This document shows, piece by piece, positions 45,973-54,315 of a stretch of 64,000 nt of DNA. Positions within the stretch are counted from its first letter, which is position 1. Each line of letters begins with the position of its first letter. The notes beneath the pieces are model-generated. The model was not told where the DNA came from and did not search any database. It was given only the letters and a program-made list of their open reading frames with translations. The DNA comes from Lutibacter sp. (lineage in GTDB: Bacteria > Bacteroidota > Bacteroidia > Flavobacteriales > Flavobacteriaceae), in NCBI RefSeq assembly GCF_021647475.1, contig NZ_JAKIUR010000002.1, positions 1-64,000 of the forward strand, given 5' to 3'. The position numbers and the translations under genes are program-made.

Positions 45973-47739
45973 ATGAAATTACGTAAATTTTATATACTTG
46001 GTTTTTTAATAATTACAACGCAATTTGTGTTTGCTCAAATTGAGTTTACAACGTCTGTAAGTAAAAATAAATTGGGAGTTAACCAACGTTTTAGAATTGA
46101 ATTTTCAGTAAATAAACAAGGTGCAGATAATTTTAAAGCCCCTTCATTTTCCAATTTCAATATAATTGGCGGACCAAGTTCATCGGTAAATCAATCTTGG
46201 ATTAACGGTAAAGCAAGCTATTCACAATCTTATATTTATTTTTTACAACCTAAACATATAGGCGAATTTACCATAGCTCCTGCAAAAATTGAATATAATG
46301 GCAATATAATACAATCAAATTCAGTCAAAATTACAGTGGTTAAGGCGGTTGAAATACCAAAAGATCCTAACAATCCATTATATGTTGCTCAACAAAACAT
46401 CCATTTAGTTGCCGAAGTTTCAAATCAAAGTCCGTATATAGGTGAAGGAATTTATGTGGTTTATAAATTATATGTTAGCCAAAATATTAGTGTTAATGAT
46501 TGGCGAGTTACAGAAGCACCTCAGTATAATGGTTTTTGGAATCAGGATATTGGCGTGAAAAATATCAAAGTTAAAAATGGCACTTACAACGGAGAAAAAT
46601 ATCGATATATAATTCTTAAAAAAGCAGTTTTAATTCCTCAAAGAGCAGGAAAATTAAAAATTGAACCCATAAAAATGGATTTTTCTGTTGGAGTTCCAAC
46701 TGGAAAAGGTGATTTTTTTGGGAATATGATTACCAATAATATAAACTACGACACACAATCTGCAACAAAATATATTAATGTTAAAGCACTGCCAGATAAA
46801 GGAAAACCTATTGATTTTACTGGTGCGGTTGGCGAATTTCAACTAAATGTTACTACAGATAAAAATGTTTTAAAAGCAAACGAAGCAGCTCAAATTAAAG
46901 TAGAAGTTACCGGTAGAGGAAATTTAAAATTATTTGATATTCCAAAAATAACCACCCCAAAACAATTAGAAACTTATACTCCAGAACATAAAGAGCAAGT
47001 ATCCACATCGTTAGTTGGTTTAAGAGGAAGTATTTCAGATACTTATACTGTTGTTCCGCAATTTAAAGGAAAATATAAAATTCCAGCGGTAACCTTTAGT
47101 TATTTTAATCCAAAGGATAAACAATATAAAACGTTAAAAACAAAGGATATTATTGTAGAAGTTACTGAAGGAAAAGAAATACCTTCTATTACAGATACCT
47201 TAACAAATCCAAACAAAAAACGAGTAATAGAAAAAAATAATAGATTTCGATTTATTACTTTAAACACCGAATTTAAACCTACAAAAAAAGAATCATTTTT
47301 ATTTACTTCTAAATTTTATTGGCTATTATTGTTGCCATTTTTAGCTATTCCGATAGGAATGTTTATAGGTAAAAAACGTGCAGAAAGAGCCAAAGATGTA
47401 TTTGGAAATAGAATTCGTAAAGCAGATAGATTAGCTAAAAAATATTTATCTGAAGCTAAAAAACAATTAGGTAAAAAAGAAGCTTTTTATATCGCTTTAG
47501 AAAAAGCTTTACACAACTTTTTAAAAGCAAAATTATTTATGGAAACTTCAGATATTTCCATTGAAAAAATTACAGAATTACTTCAGAATAAAAAAGTAGA
47601 TAAAGGCATTATAAATCAATTTATTGAAGTTTTAAAAGATTGTGATTTCGCCAGATTTACACCAACATCTAATGTTATGATGGAAAATGAATTTGAAAAA
47701 GCAAAAAAAATAATCACTAAATTAGATAAACAACTGTAA
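45973..47739 (+). CDS. batD: BatD family protein
   Basis: A protein of about 588 residues. The frame opens at a TTG at 45964, but the ATG at 45973 begins a proper signal sequence (FLIITTQFVFAQ) just after the batC stop. The BatD region is made of several beta-sandwich domains (IEFTTSVSKNKLGVNQRFRIEF, then repeated Ig-like units to about residue 430). A membrane helix lies near 445-465 (FYWLLLLPFLAIPIGMFIG), and a helical cytoplasmic end follows. It is the largest periplasmic part of the Bat complex. Confidence 0.92.
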   Translation: MKLRKFYILGFLIITTQFVFAQIEFTTSVSKNKLGVNQRFRIEFSVNKQGADNFKAPSFSNFNIIGGPSSSVNQSWINGKASYSQSYIYFLQPKHIGEFTIAPAKIEYNGNIIQSNSVKITVVKAVEIPKDPNNPLYVAQQNIHLVAEVSNQSPYIGEGIYVVYKLYVSQNISVNDWRVTEAPQYNGFWNQDIGVKNIKVKNGTYNGEKYRYIILKKAVLIPQRAGKLKIEPIKMDFSVGVPTGKGDFFGNMITNNINYDTQSATKYINVKALPDKGKPIDFTGAVGEFQLNVTTDKNVLKANEAAQIKVEVTGRGNLKLFDIPKITTPKQLETYTPEHKEQVSTSLVGLRGSISDTYTVVPQFKGKYKIPAVTFSYFNPKDKQYKTLKTKDIIVEVTEGKEIPSITDTLTNPNKKRVIEKNNRFRFITLNTEFKPTKKESFLFTSKFYWLLLLPFLAIPIGMFIGKKRAERAKDVFGNRIRKADRLAKKYLSEAKKQLGKKEAFYIALEKALHNFLKAKLFMETSDISIEKITELLQNKKVDKGIINQFIEVLKDCDFARFTPTSNVMMENEFEKAKKIITKLDKQL

Positions 47740-47740
47740 T

Positions 47741-48493
47741 ATGAAAAATATAGTTTTTAGTTGGTTTTTATTGTTTACAACCATAATGTTAGCCCAAACG
47801 CCAAAGGAATTGTTTACCAAAGGAAATGAGTTTTATAAAAATGGGAATTATTTAAAAGCAATTGATTCGTATAAATCTATTAAAGAACAAGGATTACAGT
47901 CTGATGGTTTATTTTTAAATTTGGGAAATTGTTATTATAAATTAAACAAAGTTGCTCCTGCCATTTATTATTACGAAAAAGCGTTAAAATTAAATCCAGA
48001 GAACGAAAAAGCAAAAACTAATTTAACCTTTGCAAATAGGATGACTATTGATGCAATTGATGAACTTCCAAAAACATTTCTACAAAAGTTATCAGAAAAC
48101 ATAATTCAAAAATTTTCATTTGATACTTGGGCAATTATTGCTGTGGTTGCCTCTTTTTTAGTAGCAATATTCTTTTTACTCTATTATTTTTCATTCTCTT
48201 CAACCAAAAAATTAATGTATTTTAACACTTCAATTATTTCATTAGTTGTGTTAATAATTACGTTGTTTTTTGCTATTGAAAATTATAATTATGAACAAAA
48301 AAATAGAACTGCTATTATTTTTGCTACAAAAGTTGAAGTTAAAAACGCACCATCAACTAGCAGTAATGATGCATTTGAATTACACGAAGGAACTAAAGTA
48401 ATAGTTTTAGATGAGTTAGATAATTGGAAAAAAATTAAAATAGCAGATGGTAAAACAGGCTGGATTTTTGCCGATTATTTAAAGGAAATTTAA
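47741..48493 (+). CDS. batE: BatE-like TPR and SH3 domain protein
   Basis: A 250-residue protein: signal peptide (TIMLAQ), two or three TPRs (about 25-105, with LFLNLGNCYYKLNKVAPAIY), two membrane helices (about 135-160 and 165-185), and a C-terminal bacterial SH3 domain (VEVKNAPSTSSNDAFELHEG through KTGWIFADYLKEI). It is the last gene of the Bat operon. Its stop overlaps the end of the convergent thioredoxin gene by four bases, leaving no room for a terminator between them. Confidence 0.9.
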   Translation: MKNIVFSWFLLFTTIMLAQTPKELFTKGNEFYKNGNYLKAIDSYKSIKEQGLQSDGLFLNLGNCYYKLNKVAPAIYYYEKALKLNPENEKAKTNLTFANRMTIDAIDELPKTFLQKLSENIIQKFSFDTWAIIAVVASFLVAIFFLLYYFSFSSTKKLMYFNTSIISLVVLIITLFFAIENYNYEQKNRTAIIFATKVEVKNAPSTSSNDAFELHEGTKVIVLDELDNWKKIKIADGKTGWIFADYLKEI

Positions 48494-49464
48494 TTTGTAA
48501 ATAGTTGGTCTATTTTTGAAGCTAACTTTTCTCCAAATATATTAACTGCAATAATATTTTTTTGTTCGTCTAATAACATATTAAAAGGTAACGAAGTTAT
48601 TCCAAAACTTTTAGAAACAGTAGTGTTAAACCCTTCTAAAGAAGAAACATTTATCCAATCTCTTTGATCTTTTTTTATAGCATTTACCCAGCTTTTTCGT
48701 TTAGTATCTAATGAAATACTATAAATTTCAAAACCTTTAGCATGGTTTTTTTTATATAATTTTTTAAGTAATATACTTTCGGTTCTACAAGGTGGACACC
48801 AACTTGCCCAAAAATCAACAAGAGTAATTTTACCTTTTAAAGAAGCTAAGCTCTTAAAAGTATTTGAGGAATCAGAAAGTGTAAAGTTTGGTATTTTTGA
48901 TCCAATATTTAATCTTTTTAAAATAGTAAGGCGTTCTTTTAATTTTTGAGTAATTGCATAATTTGGATGTTGCACATCAAAAGCATTAATTAATGAATCT
49001 AAAAAAGGAATATATTTACCTCCAATCCATCGGGTTGAAGTTGGATAAATAGCCACGGATATTCCCATTTTTTCTTTAATAAAATTCATAAGTTCCTCTA
49101 AATGAAGCTTATAGTTGGCAATTTCAATATCTCGTAAAGTGGCAATTGTTGAAGAATTAGGATGTTTATTCTGTGTTTTTTTTATTTTTAAGCGGACAGA
49201 TGTCACTAACCGTTTTAAAGAATTTTTTCGATAATTTTCATATTCTTGTAATAATTTTGTGTCTTTTGAGCCTTTAATTTTTATGTGCTCAAAATCTTTC
49301 CCTTTAATTTTTAACTGTTGCCCTTTATCAATGGCTAATAAAGTACTTTTAGTATTGAATTTTAAACTATAAATACCAGGCTTTAAAATGTAAACTACAT
49401 TAAAACCTCCTCTTCTGTTTACTTGAATGGAATCAATTATTACTTGTTTATTAGAAATTAACTT
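48490..49464 (-). pseudogene. DUF4369/thioredoxin lipoprotein gene, 3' part (split by insertion)
   Basis: The open frame runs from about 49464 to 48490 and encodes about 324 residues. It begins inside a DUF4369 domain (KLISNKQVIIDSIQVNRRGG) with no start codon of its own at that point. It continues through a helical middle to a TlpA-like thioredoxin domain with active site WASWCPPC and the cis-proline segment SLPFN. A GTG at 49206 could start a shortened 238-residue thioredoxin, but the family protein begins with a lipoprotein signal. That missing start is found at 51066-51218 on the same strand. The two parts together give about 375 residues, the family norm. Unless the fragment is rescued by an internal start, the gene is inactive. 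Confidence 0.8.
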
Positions 49465-49509
49465 TCATAGCGGATTCGACTCAGATTGAATAAAAGTTCG
49501 TTAAAATAA

Positions 49510-49820
49510 AAATTTAATAAAGCGGAGAAATCTCGAATTTTAGAAATGAAAAGAAAAGGATTTTGAGAGCGAAAAGATTTTGAGAAAGAACAGATTTTAG
49601 AAATTAATCGCACAGAATTTGAGAAAAGAAACGTAAAATGAAAATGGAAAGAGAAATGACACGTAAAGAGTTACGAAAAGAAACGTAAAAGAAAAAAGAA
49701 AAATAGGAGAGAAGGAGAAAGGAAAAAGTTTGGAGAAAATAATAAGTTCAAAGACAATTTTCAGAAACGAGAAAGCAAACAAGAGGAAAAACGAAAAGGA
49801 AAGATAAATCAGAGTAAATA
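49510..49820 (+). other. Purine-rich, strand-biased non-coding tract
   Basis: About 310 bases in which the plus strand is overwhelmingly A and G, with loosely repeated GATTTTGAGA- and GAAAAGAAACG-like units. No plausible coding frame is present. The only long frame, on the opposite strand, is a Phe/Ser/Leu-rich artefact of the bias. Confidence 0.6.
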
Positions 49821-49974
49821 AGCTACAAAAGTTAACACCGCATATAGCAAATTGCTAAATTGTTGTTTAAACAAAATTTTTCGCTACTTTTAACCTAATT
49901 AAAATATATGGAAAATTTCGATTTCAAACCCGCAACTTACCATATTCAAACCCGTTGTGGGTTATTAAAAAAAA

Positions 49975-50934
49975 ATGAAAAGAGTACTATATTTAATTAT
50001 TATAATTTCAGTTTTTGGTTGCTCAAACGATGAACCTCTAAATGACTTAAATCTTTGGAACGAATTAAACACTCCCACTCCACAGACTTTGGTTGATATT
50101 CAATTTATTGACGAAAATTTTGGCATTACTTGTGGAGCATTAAAAACTTTAATGAAAACAGAAGATGGAGGTGAAAATTGGATAAAATTAAATGTTGACG
50201 TTTCTGCTTCTTTTAATTCTGTTTTCATATTAAATAACAATAATTTTTACACATCAAGAGTAGGACTATATCAAACATTAAATTCAGGAAATACATTTAA
50301 TGAAGTTGGAAACTTATCTAATTATTTTGGGACAATTTTTGATATTCATTTTTTTAATATTCAAAATGGAGTTATTGTAAAAGGTGGACAAGTATTAAAA
50401 ACAAATGATGGAGGATTAAATTGGGTATCTGTTCTTCAAGGTCATTCAAATAAATTAGTAGTTACATCTAATGAAACCTTGTATTTGGCTGGTGGTTCAA
50501 CTTACGATAATGTTCATTTCGGAGAACTTTATAAATCTACTAATAACGGAGGAACCTGGAATGAGTTAAATTTACCTTCAACTATTCAAAATAGTGAAAT
50601 TGTGGCTATTAATTTCATTGATAATAATAATGGGTTTATTGTTAATTTTAATAGAGAAATATATAAAACATCCGATGGAGGTCTAAACTGGATTTTAGTA
50701 TCATCTGGAGGAAATTTCACAGACCTTATTATGAGTATTCTTTTTCTCAATGAAAATGATGGATATGTTTTAAGTGGTAATTCAATTTATAGAACAAATG
50801 ATGGAGGCTTAAATTGGAGTAAAGAATATGAACACGAAGATATAGATAATTATCTTATTTCAATGACATCTACACCAAATGGGAAATTATATGTAGTTGG
50901 TGAAAATGGAATTATTCTAAAAAGAAACAAATAA
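49975..50934 (+). CDS. YCF48/BNR-type beta-propeller lipoprotein
   Basis: A 319-residue lipoprotein (lipobox SVFGC, Cys16). It consists of about six blade-like repeats with the KTxDGGxNW signature: KTEDGGENWIKL, KTNDGGLNWVSV, KSTNNGGTWNEL, KTSDGGLNWILV and RTNDGGLNWSKE. This is the YCF48/photosystem assembly-like or BNR propeller fold. It is common in secreted Bacteroidota proteins with no photosynthetic role. It is surface- or periplasm-anchored and of unknown function. It is the only gene of the insert that splits the thioredoxin lipoprotein gene. The inverted GTTGTGGGTT motif lies nine bases before its ATG and again over its stop. Confidence 0.82.
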   Translation: MKRVLYLIIIISVFGCSNDEPLNDLNLWNELNTPTPQTLVDIQFIDENFGITCGALKTLMKTEDGGENWIKLNVDVSASFNSVFILNNNNFYTSRVGLYQTLNSGNTFNEVGNLSNYFGTIFDIHFFNIQNGVIVKGGQVLKTNDGGLNWVSVLQGHSNKLVVTSNETLYLAGGSTYDNVHFGELYKSTNNGGTWNELNLPSTIQNSEIVAINFIDNNNGFIVNFNREIYKTSDGGLNWILVSSGGNFTDLIMSILFLNENDGYVLSGNSIYRTNDGGLNWSKEYEHEDIDNYLISMTSTPNGKLYVVGENGIILKRNK

Positions 50935-51065
50935 CAACCCACAACAAATTGTATAGTTAATGGCTACTATTTGCTATACTCAAAGTTCTTTTCATTAAAC
51001 AAAAGTTTTGTACATAACCGAAAATATAGTAATTTTAACACGCCACTAACCATACAAGCAACCGA

Positions 51066-51218
51066 AATATCCTCAATTTTAGAAAGTACTAATATTCCGT
51101 TTTTAGCAGATTTTATAGTTCCTGAAATACTAAAAGAATTATTAGTTTTATCCTTGCATCCTGTTGCTGCTACTAACAGTAAAAAAATAATAGCTATTTT
51201 AGTAAAAGTGAGTTTCAA
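51066..51218 (-). pseudogene. DUF4369/thioredoxin lipoprotein gene, 5' part (signal and domain start)
   Basis: Encodes a lipoprotein signal (FLLLVAATGC, Cys21) and the first DUF4369 strands (FSISGTIKSAKNGILVLSKI) up to about residue 51. After that the frame reads insert sequence and stops at 50967. The missing remainder is the open frame ending at 48490. The 30 or so extra residues after the junction (SVACMVSGVLKLL onward) are not family-like. Confidence 0.8.
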
Positions 51219-51270
51219 TAGATTTTAATTCTAAATAAATTTAACGAATAAATAGGTTTAAACTAACAAA

Positions 51271-51382
51271 ACTCGTTGTGCATTTTGATAAAATTTCGTC
51301 AATTCGAGTGAATTTTAGCCTTTTTAGGCTTAAAATTAGTATCGAGAATAGTAATTTTAAAGAGTCAAAATGTACAACAAGT
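51271..51382. repeat. Dispersed palindromic repeat, family R, copy 2 (short form)
   Basis: A 112-base copy bounded by ACTCGTTGTGCATTTTGA at the left and TCAAAATGTACAACAAGT at the right, which match as inverted repeats at 16 of 18 positions. It has the same core as the copy at 31910 (GCCTTTTTAGGC hairpin, TTAGTATCGAGAA) but lacks its right-hand 80 bases. Confidence 0.88.
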
Positions 51383-51396
51383 TAACAAAATTTAAT

Positions 51397-51909
51397 TTAG
51401 TTAGCGGTTTTGTTTTCAGATTTATCTGAAAACTTTATTAAACTCGGGAAAAGTGTAGGAGCTAAATTTTTAATAGGTTTATATAAAATAGTTGCTTCTT
51501 GTTGTTCTTCAGACATAAAAGGAATGGTATTATTAAGTTTGCTGAAAACTAGTAATATAATACTTAAAATTAATCCAATTTTTAAAGCTCCAAAAACACC
51601 ACCTAATAATTTATTTAAAAATCCTAATGCGGCAAAGTTGGCAATTTTTGTAAACAATTTTCCAAGCAATGCAATTACAATAACAATAATTGCAAAAGTA
51701 ATAGCAAAAGCAACAATAGTAATGTATTTTTCATCCCAAGAAACATAATTTTTTAGTAGTGCAGAGGCAAAATACGAAAAATGAATTGCTCCGTAAACCC
51801 CAAGTATTAGTGCAGCTAATGAGGCTACTTCAACAAATAAACCTTTTAACAAACCTCTTATAAAACCAAAAACAAGTAAGGCGGTGATAACAATATCAAA
51901 AGTATTCAT
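51397..51909 (-). CDS. cvpA: CvpA family membrane protein
   Basis: About 170 residues with four membrane helices. It opens MNTFDIVITALLVFGFIRGLLKGL, the family hallmark, and then has a GVYGAIHFSYFAS helix, an Ala/Ile-rich third helix and KIGLILSIILLVFSKL. The frame extends eight residues upstream (to 51933), but the ATG at 51909 gives the conserved N-terminus. CvpA was named for colicin V production and has later been tied to envelope stress; its molecular role is not settled. Confidence 0.9.
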   Translation of the reverse strand: MNTFDIVITALLVFGFIRGLLKGLFVEVASLAALILGVYGAIHFSYFASALLKNYVSWDEKYITIVAFAITFAIIVIVIALLGKLFTKIANFAALGFLNKLLGGVFGALKIGLILSIILLVFSKLNNTIPFMSEEQQEATILYKPIKNLAPTLFPSLIKFSDKSENKTAN

Positions 51910-51944
51910 GTGATAGTTTTTGTAAATATACATGAATCGATTTG

Positions 51945-51952
51945 TATATTTG
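51945..51952 (+). promoter_or_regulatory. Candidate promoter -7 box for the 51974 gene
   Basis: TATATTTG fits TAnnTTTG, with TTTG at 51919-51922 as a possible -33 box. It lies in the 64-base gap between divergent cvpA and the next gene. Confidence 0.5.
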
Positions 51953-51973
51953 CAGACTAATAAAAAAAATCAA

Positions 51974-52327
51974 ATGGCAAGAGATCAAGTTTTAAAAGAA
52001 AATTGGGAAGCTGTGGTAACCAAATTATCAAATAAATTTGGAGAAGGAGAAACGTTGCAAATAGATGCTATTATTTATTTAATTGGTGTTCAGGAATTAG
52101 GAAAAGGCTCTCAATCTTTTGAAAAGGATGAAAAAATAAACTTAATGCATATCGCAATTTGTAGGTTATTAGAACCCTTTGGCTATTATAAATTTGATTT
52201 TTTTGATGAAGAAGGCTGGCCACACTATAAAATAGTAGAAGAATTACCAATTTTAAAACCCGGTGAACAAACCGTACTTATAAAAGAAGCCATTGTACTT
52301 TACTTTGAAGAAAAAGAACTAATTTAG
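51974..52327 (+). CDS. Conserved hypothetical protein, 117 residues
   Basis: I do not recognise a named domain. The protein is soluble and acidic, with a predicted helical start (DQVLKENWEAVVTKLSNKFGEGETLQIDAIIYLIGVQELGKG) and an aromatic middle (LLEPFGYYKFDFFDEEGWPHY). The frame begins earlier at 51932, but the ATG at 51974 follows a promoter box and a short leader. Its stop at 52325-52327 overlaps the stop of the minus-strand dehydrogenase gene, so the pair was a tight convergent arrangement before the IS630 insertion. Confidence 0.7.
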   Translation: MARDQVLKENWEAVVTKLSNKFGEGETLQIDAIIYLIGVQELGKGSQSFEKDEKINLMHIAICRLLEPFGYYKFDFFDEEGWPHYKIVEELPILKPGEQTVLIKEAIVLYFEEKELI

Positions 52328-52382
52328 GTTACAGCCATTTTTCGTATCATTTTTGCAAGTAATTTCGGAAAAAACCGTTTTA

Positions 52383-53505
52383 TACCAATTTAATTTTATA
52401 ATATCGCATTAAAAGCATTTATATAGTGATGATTTCCAGTGATTGATTTAATGGTTTTTGGAGTCATTTGATTTACCATATTATGCAACCAATCTGTTAA
52501 ATTTTCCATAGTTTCAAAACGTTGATTTTTATATCGATTTTTAATATACTGCCAAACTTGTTCGCAAGGATTTAGTTCTGGTGCATAAGGAGGTATTCTC
52601 AAAAGAAAAATATTTTCGGGCACTTCAATGTTTTTTGTTGAGTGAAAACCAGCGTTATCAATAACAACAATTTTATACTCATTTGGTTTGTATTGCGAGA
52701 ACTCTTTTAGATAGGCTTCAAATATTATGGTGTTTACACCATTGATTTCCCAAACAAAACTATTACCATTTATTGGCGAGTAACTTCCATATAAATAGGT
52801 GGTTTTAAAAATATGTTGATAGGAAACAATTGGCTTTACTCCCGATGCAGTTAAATACCTTCCAAGATGTGTCATCATTCCAAATCTAGCTTCATCTTGA
52901 AAATATAAATTGACACTAGAGTACTTCTCTTTATTTAGACTAAATCTAATGTTTTGTAGCGTATTAGGAAGTTTTTAAAAAAGCATCCACCGCTTTATCA
53001 TCTTTTTTATAATGAGATTTTCTTGGGGTTTTAAGTTTGGTCTTAAAATGTTGAATTAAATATCTTCTCAAGTTGTGATATTGTACCTCAATATTGTACT
53101 CGTTTTCAACCCATTGAACAGCATCCCAGTATCCTAAAAAAGGGTGTTCACTGGAATTCACTCGCTTTGCTAATCCCTTGTGAATCTCTGGTGTGATGAT
53201 TCTAGATTTTAAGTTTTTTGGGGCATCAGACAGTAAGCCTTCAATTCCTTTTGATTTATACTTTTGAACCCAACGCTCTCCTGTACGTGAAGTGATTCCT
53301 AAATAATCAGTTAATGATTTTCTGGTTTTGAATCGTTTGTTTTTGATTTCTATTAACCAAATAATACGTTTTTCAAATTTAAAATTAGATTGCTTTTTAC
53401 GGAGTAAATTCAATTCAGGAATGTCCTGATTTATCACAAATTCTTTTGCTTTTGACATCCTTAAAGATATAAAATAATAACGACTTTAACTAATTAAATT
53501 GGTAT
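52383..53505 (-). mobile_element. IS630-type insertion sequence, complete
   Basis: 1123 bases. The ends TACCAATTTAATT (52383-52395) and AATTAAATTGGTA (53492-53504, then one T) are inverted repeats. TA lies outside both ends (52381-52382 and 53506-53507), the IS630 target duplication. Removing the element plus one TA joins the flanks into an uninterrupted dehydrogenase reading frame, which fixes the boundaries. Confidence 0.92.
52396..53458 (-). CDS. IS630 family transposase, two frames joined by a +1 shift
   Basis: The first frame (53458 to 52964) has a helix-turn-helix region (KSLTDYLGITSRTGERWVQKYK) and ends shortly after DAFLKTS. The second frame, offset by +1 (or -2), continues without a stop through LPNTLQNIRFSLNKEK. 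It carries the DDE residues in LYFQDEARFG, VVIDNAGFH and APELNPCEQVWQYIK, to 52396. A switch at the TTTTTTAAAAAC run (52971-52982) gives a 353-residue protein, the normal IS630 length. The -1 frame stops quickly and is excluded. The shift may be programmed or due to polymerase slippage; a disabling one-base insertion is the alternative. Confidence 0.82.
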
Positions 53506-54272
53506 TATATATACCGCTAATTTTTCTTTAAAACCACCAATAGTTACTTCTTGCTTTTCGTGTTCAACAGCTTTAATTAGTTTTTTTGAAAACGCTTTAG
53601 GAGTTAATCCATTTTTTGTGGCTTTATCCATTTTATTTTGTGGCGTTCCATCACCAGTTAACGCATTTACAGAAACATTAGTTTGTACAAATCCTGGACA
53701 AGCTAAAGTAACCTTAATATTGTATTTATAAACTTCAGCTCTTAAACTATCAAAAAACCATGTAATGCATGTTTTGAAGCCGCATAAGAAGAACGTAAAG
53801 GGGTTCCAATTTTACCAACAATACTTGTGGTAACTACAAAAACGCCACTTTTTTGTTGAATAAAATAGGGTAAAACTGCTTTAGTTAAAGCTATAGTTCC
53901 CAAATAATTAATATCTAGTATTCTTTTATCAACAGAAATATTGGTATCTTTTACTAAACTTCGTTGGCTAATACCACCATTGTTAAAAAGTACATCTATT
54001 TTGCCGAAAAGCTTAATGGCTTCTTCAGTTTTGGCTTTTAAACTAGCATAATCTTCCAAATCTAACGGCAGTATTTTTATATTTTTTTGATGATCACATT
54101 TCTTTTTAGCTTCATTTAACTTTGCTTCATTTCTTGAAGATAAAATGATTTTGGTGTTTTTTTTACTTAATTCAATTGCCAACGATTTTCCAATTCCAGA
54201 GGAAGCACCCGTTATCCAAATTACTTTTTGGTCAAAAGTCATATTTAACATTTTTAAAAAGATAAAAATAAG

Positions 54273-54280
54273 TACTTTTG
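54273..54280 (+). promoter_or_regulatory. Candidate promoter -7 box of the TlpA-like gene
   Basis: TACTTTTG fits TAnnTTTG, 35 bases before the ATG at 54316. Confidence 0.45.
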
Positions 54281-54315
54281 GTTTGATTATTGAATAAATA
54301 ATAAAAAACTCTAAA

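Larger units (their letters stand above)
49465..51065. mobile_element. Cassette-like insertion of about 1.6 kb splitting the thioredoxin lipoprotein gene
   Basis: The two halves of one minus-strand gene end at about 49464 and resume at about 51066, so everything between was inserted. The insert holds a purine-rich stretch (about 49510-49820), one plus-strand gene (49975-50934) and short non-coding flanks. There is no transposase. GTTGTGGGTTATT just before the gene and its near-perfect inverted form spanning the stop codon bracket the open reading frame. No target duplication could be defined; the exact ends may be off by a few bases. Confidence 0.65.
52324..54251 (-). pseudogene. Short-chain dehydrogenase/reductase, split by IS630 and frameshifted
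   Basis: The gene starts at 54242 or 54251. It reads a Rossmann fold with the TGASSGIG cofactor motif, the NNGG motif and the YAASK catalytic pair, as far as ALHGF. At a run of six T on the coding strand (plus strand 53752-53757) one base is missing. The next frame continues FDSLRAEVYKYNIKVTLACP and on to EKLAVYI at 53506. There the IS630 element interrupts it. Beyond the element, 52382 to 52324 reads KRFFPKLLAKMIRKMAVT and a stop, the expected SDR tail. The intact protein would have about 265 residues. Two independent lesions make it inactive unless the one-base gap is a sequencing error. Confidence 0.9.

Noticed and set aside
40263..48493. The moxR-VWA-TPR cluster as a new defence system.
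   Set aside because: The gene order and domains are those of the known Bat aerotolerance operon of Bacteroidota.
48490..49206. An intact 238-residue thioredoxin gene starting at GTG 49206.
   Set aside because: The frame stays open for about 86 more codons upstream with DUF4369-like sequence, and the matching signal peptide lies beyond the insert, so the GTG is an internal codon.
49597..49782. A 61-residue minus-strand reading frame in the purine-rich tract.
   Set aside because: It is only Phe, Ser, Leu and Val encoded by the pyrimidine-rich strand, with no homology-like features.
49975..50934. A photosystem II assembly factor.
   Set aside because: The YCF48-like propeller repeat is shared with many secreted Bacteroidota proteins, and nothing photosynthetic is present.
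50971..51228. A plus-strand 85-residue frame.
   Set aside because: It is the antisense of the lipoprotein signal region of the split thioredoxin gene.
52964..52990. A classical -1 programmed frameshift in the IS630 transposase.
   Set aside because: The heptamer T TTT TTA is present, but the -1 frame stops after about twelve residues; only +1 (or -2) reaches the catalytic half.
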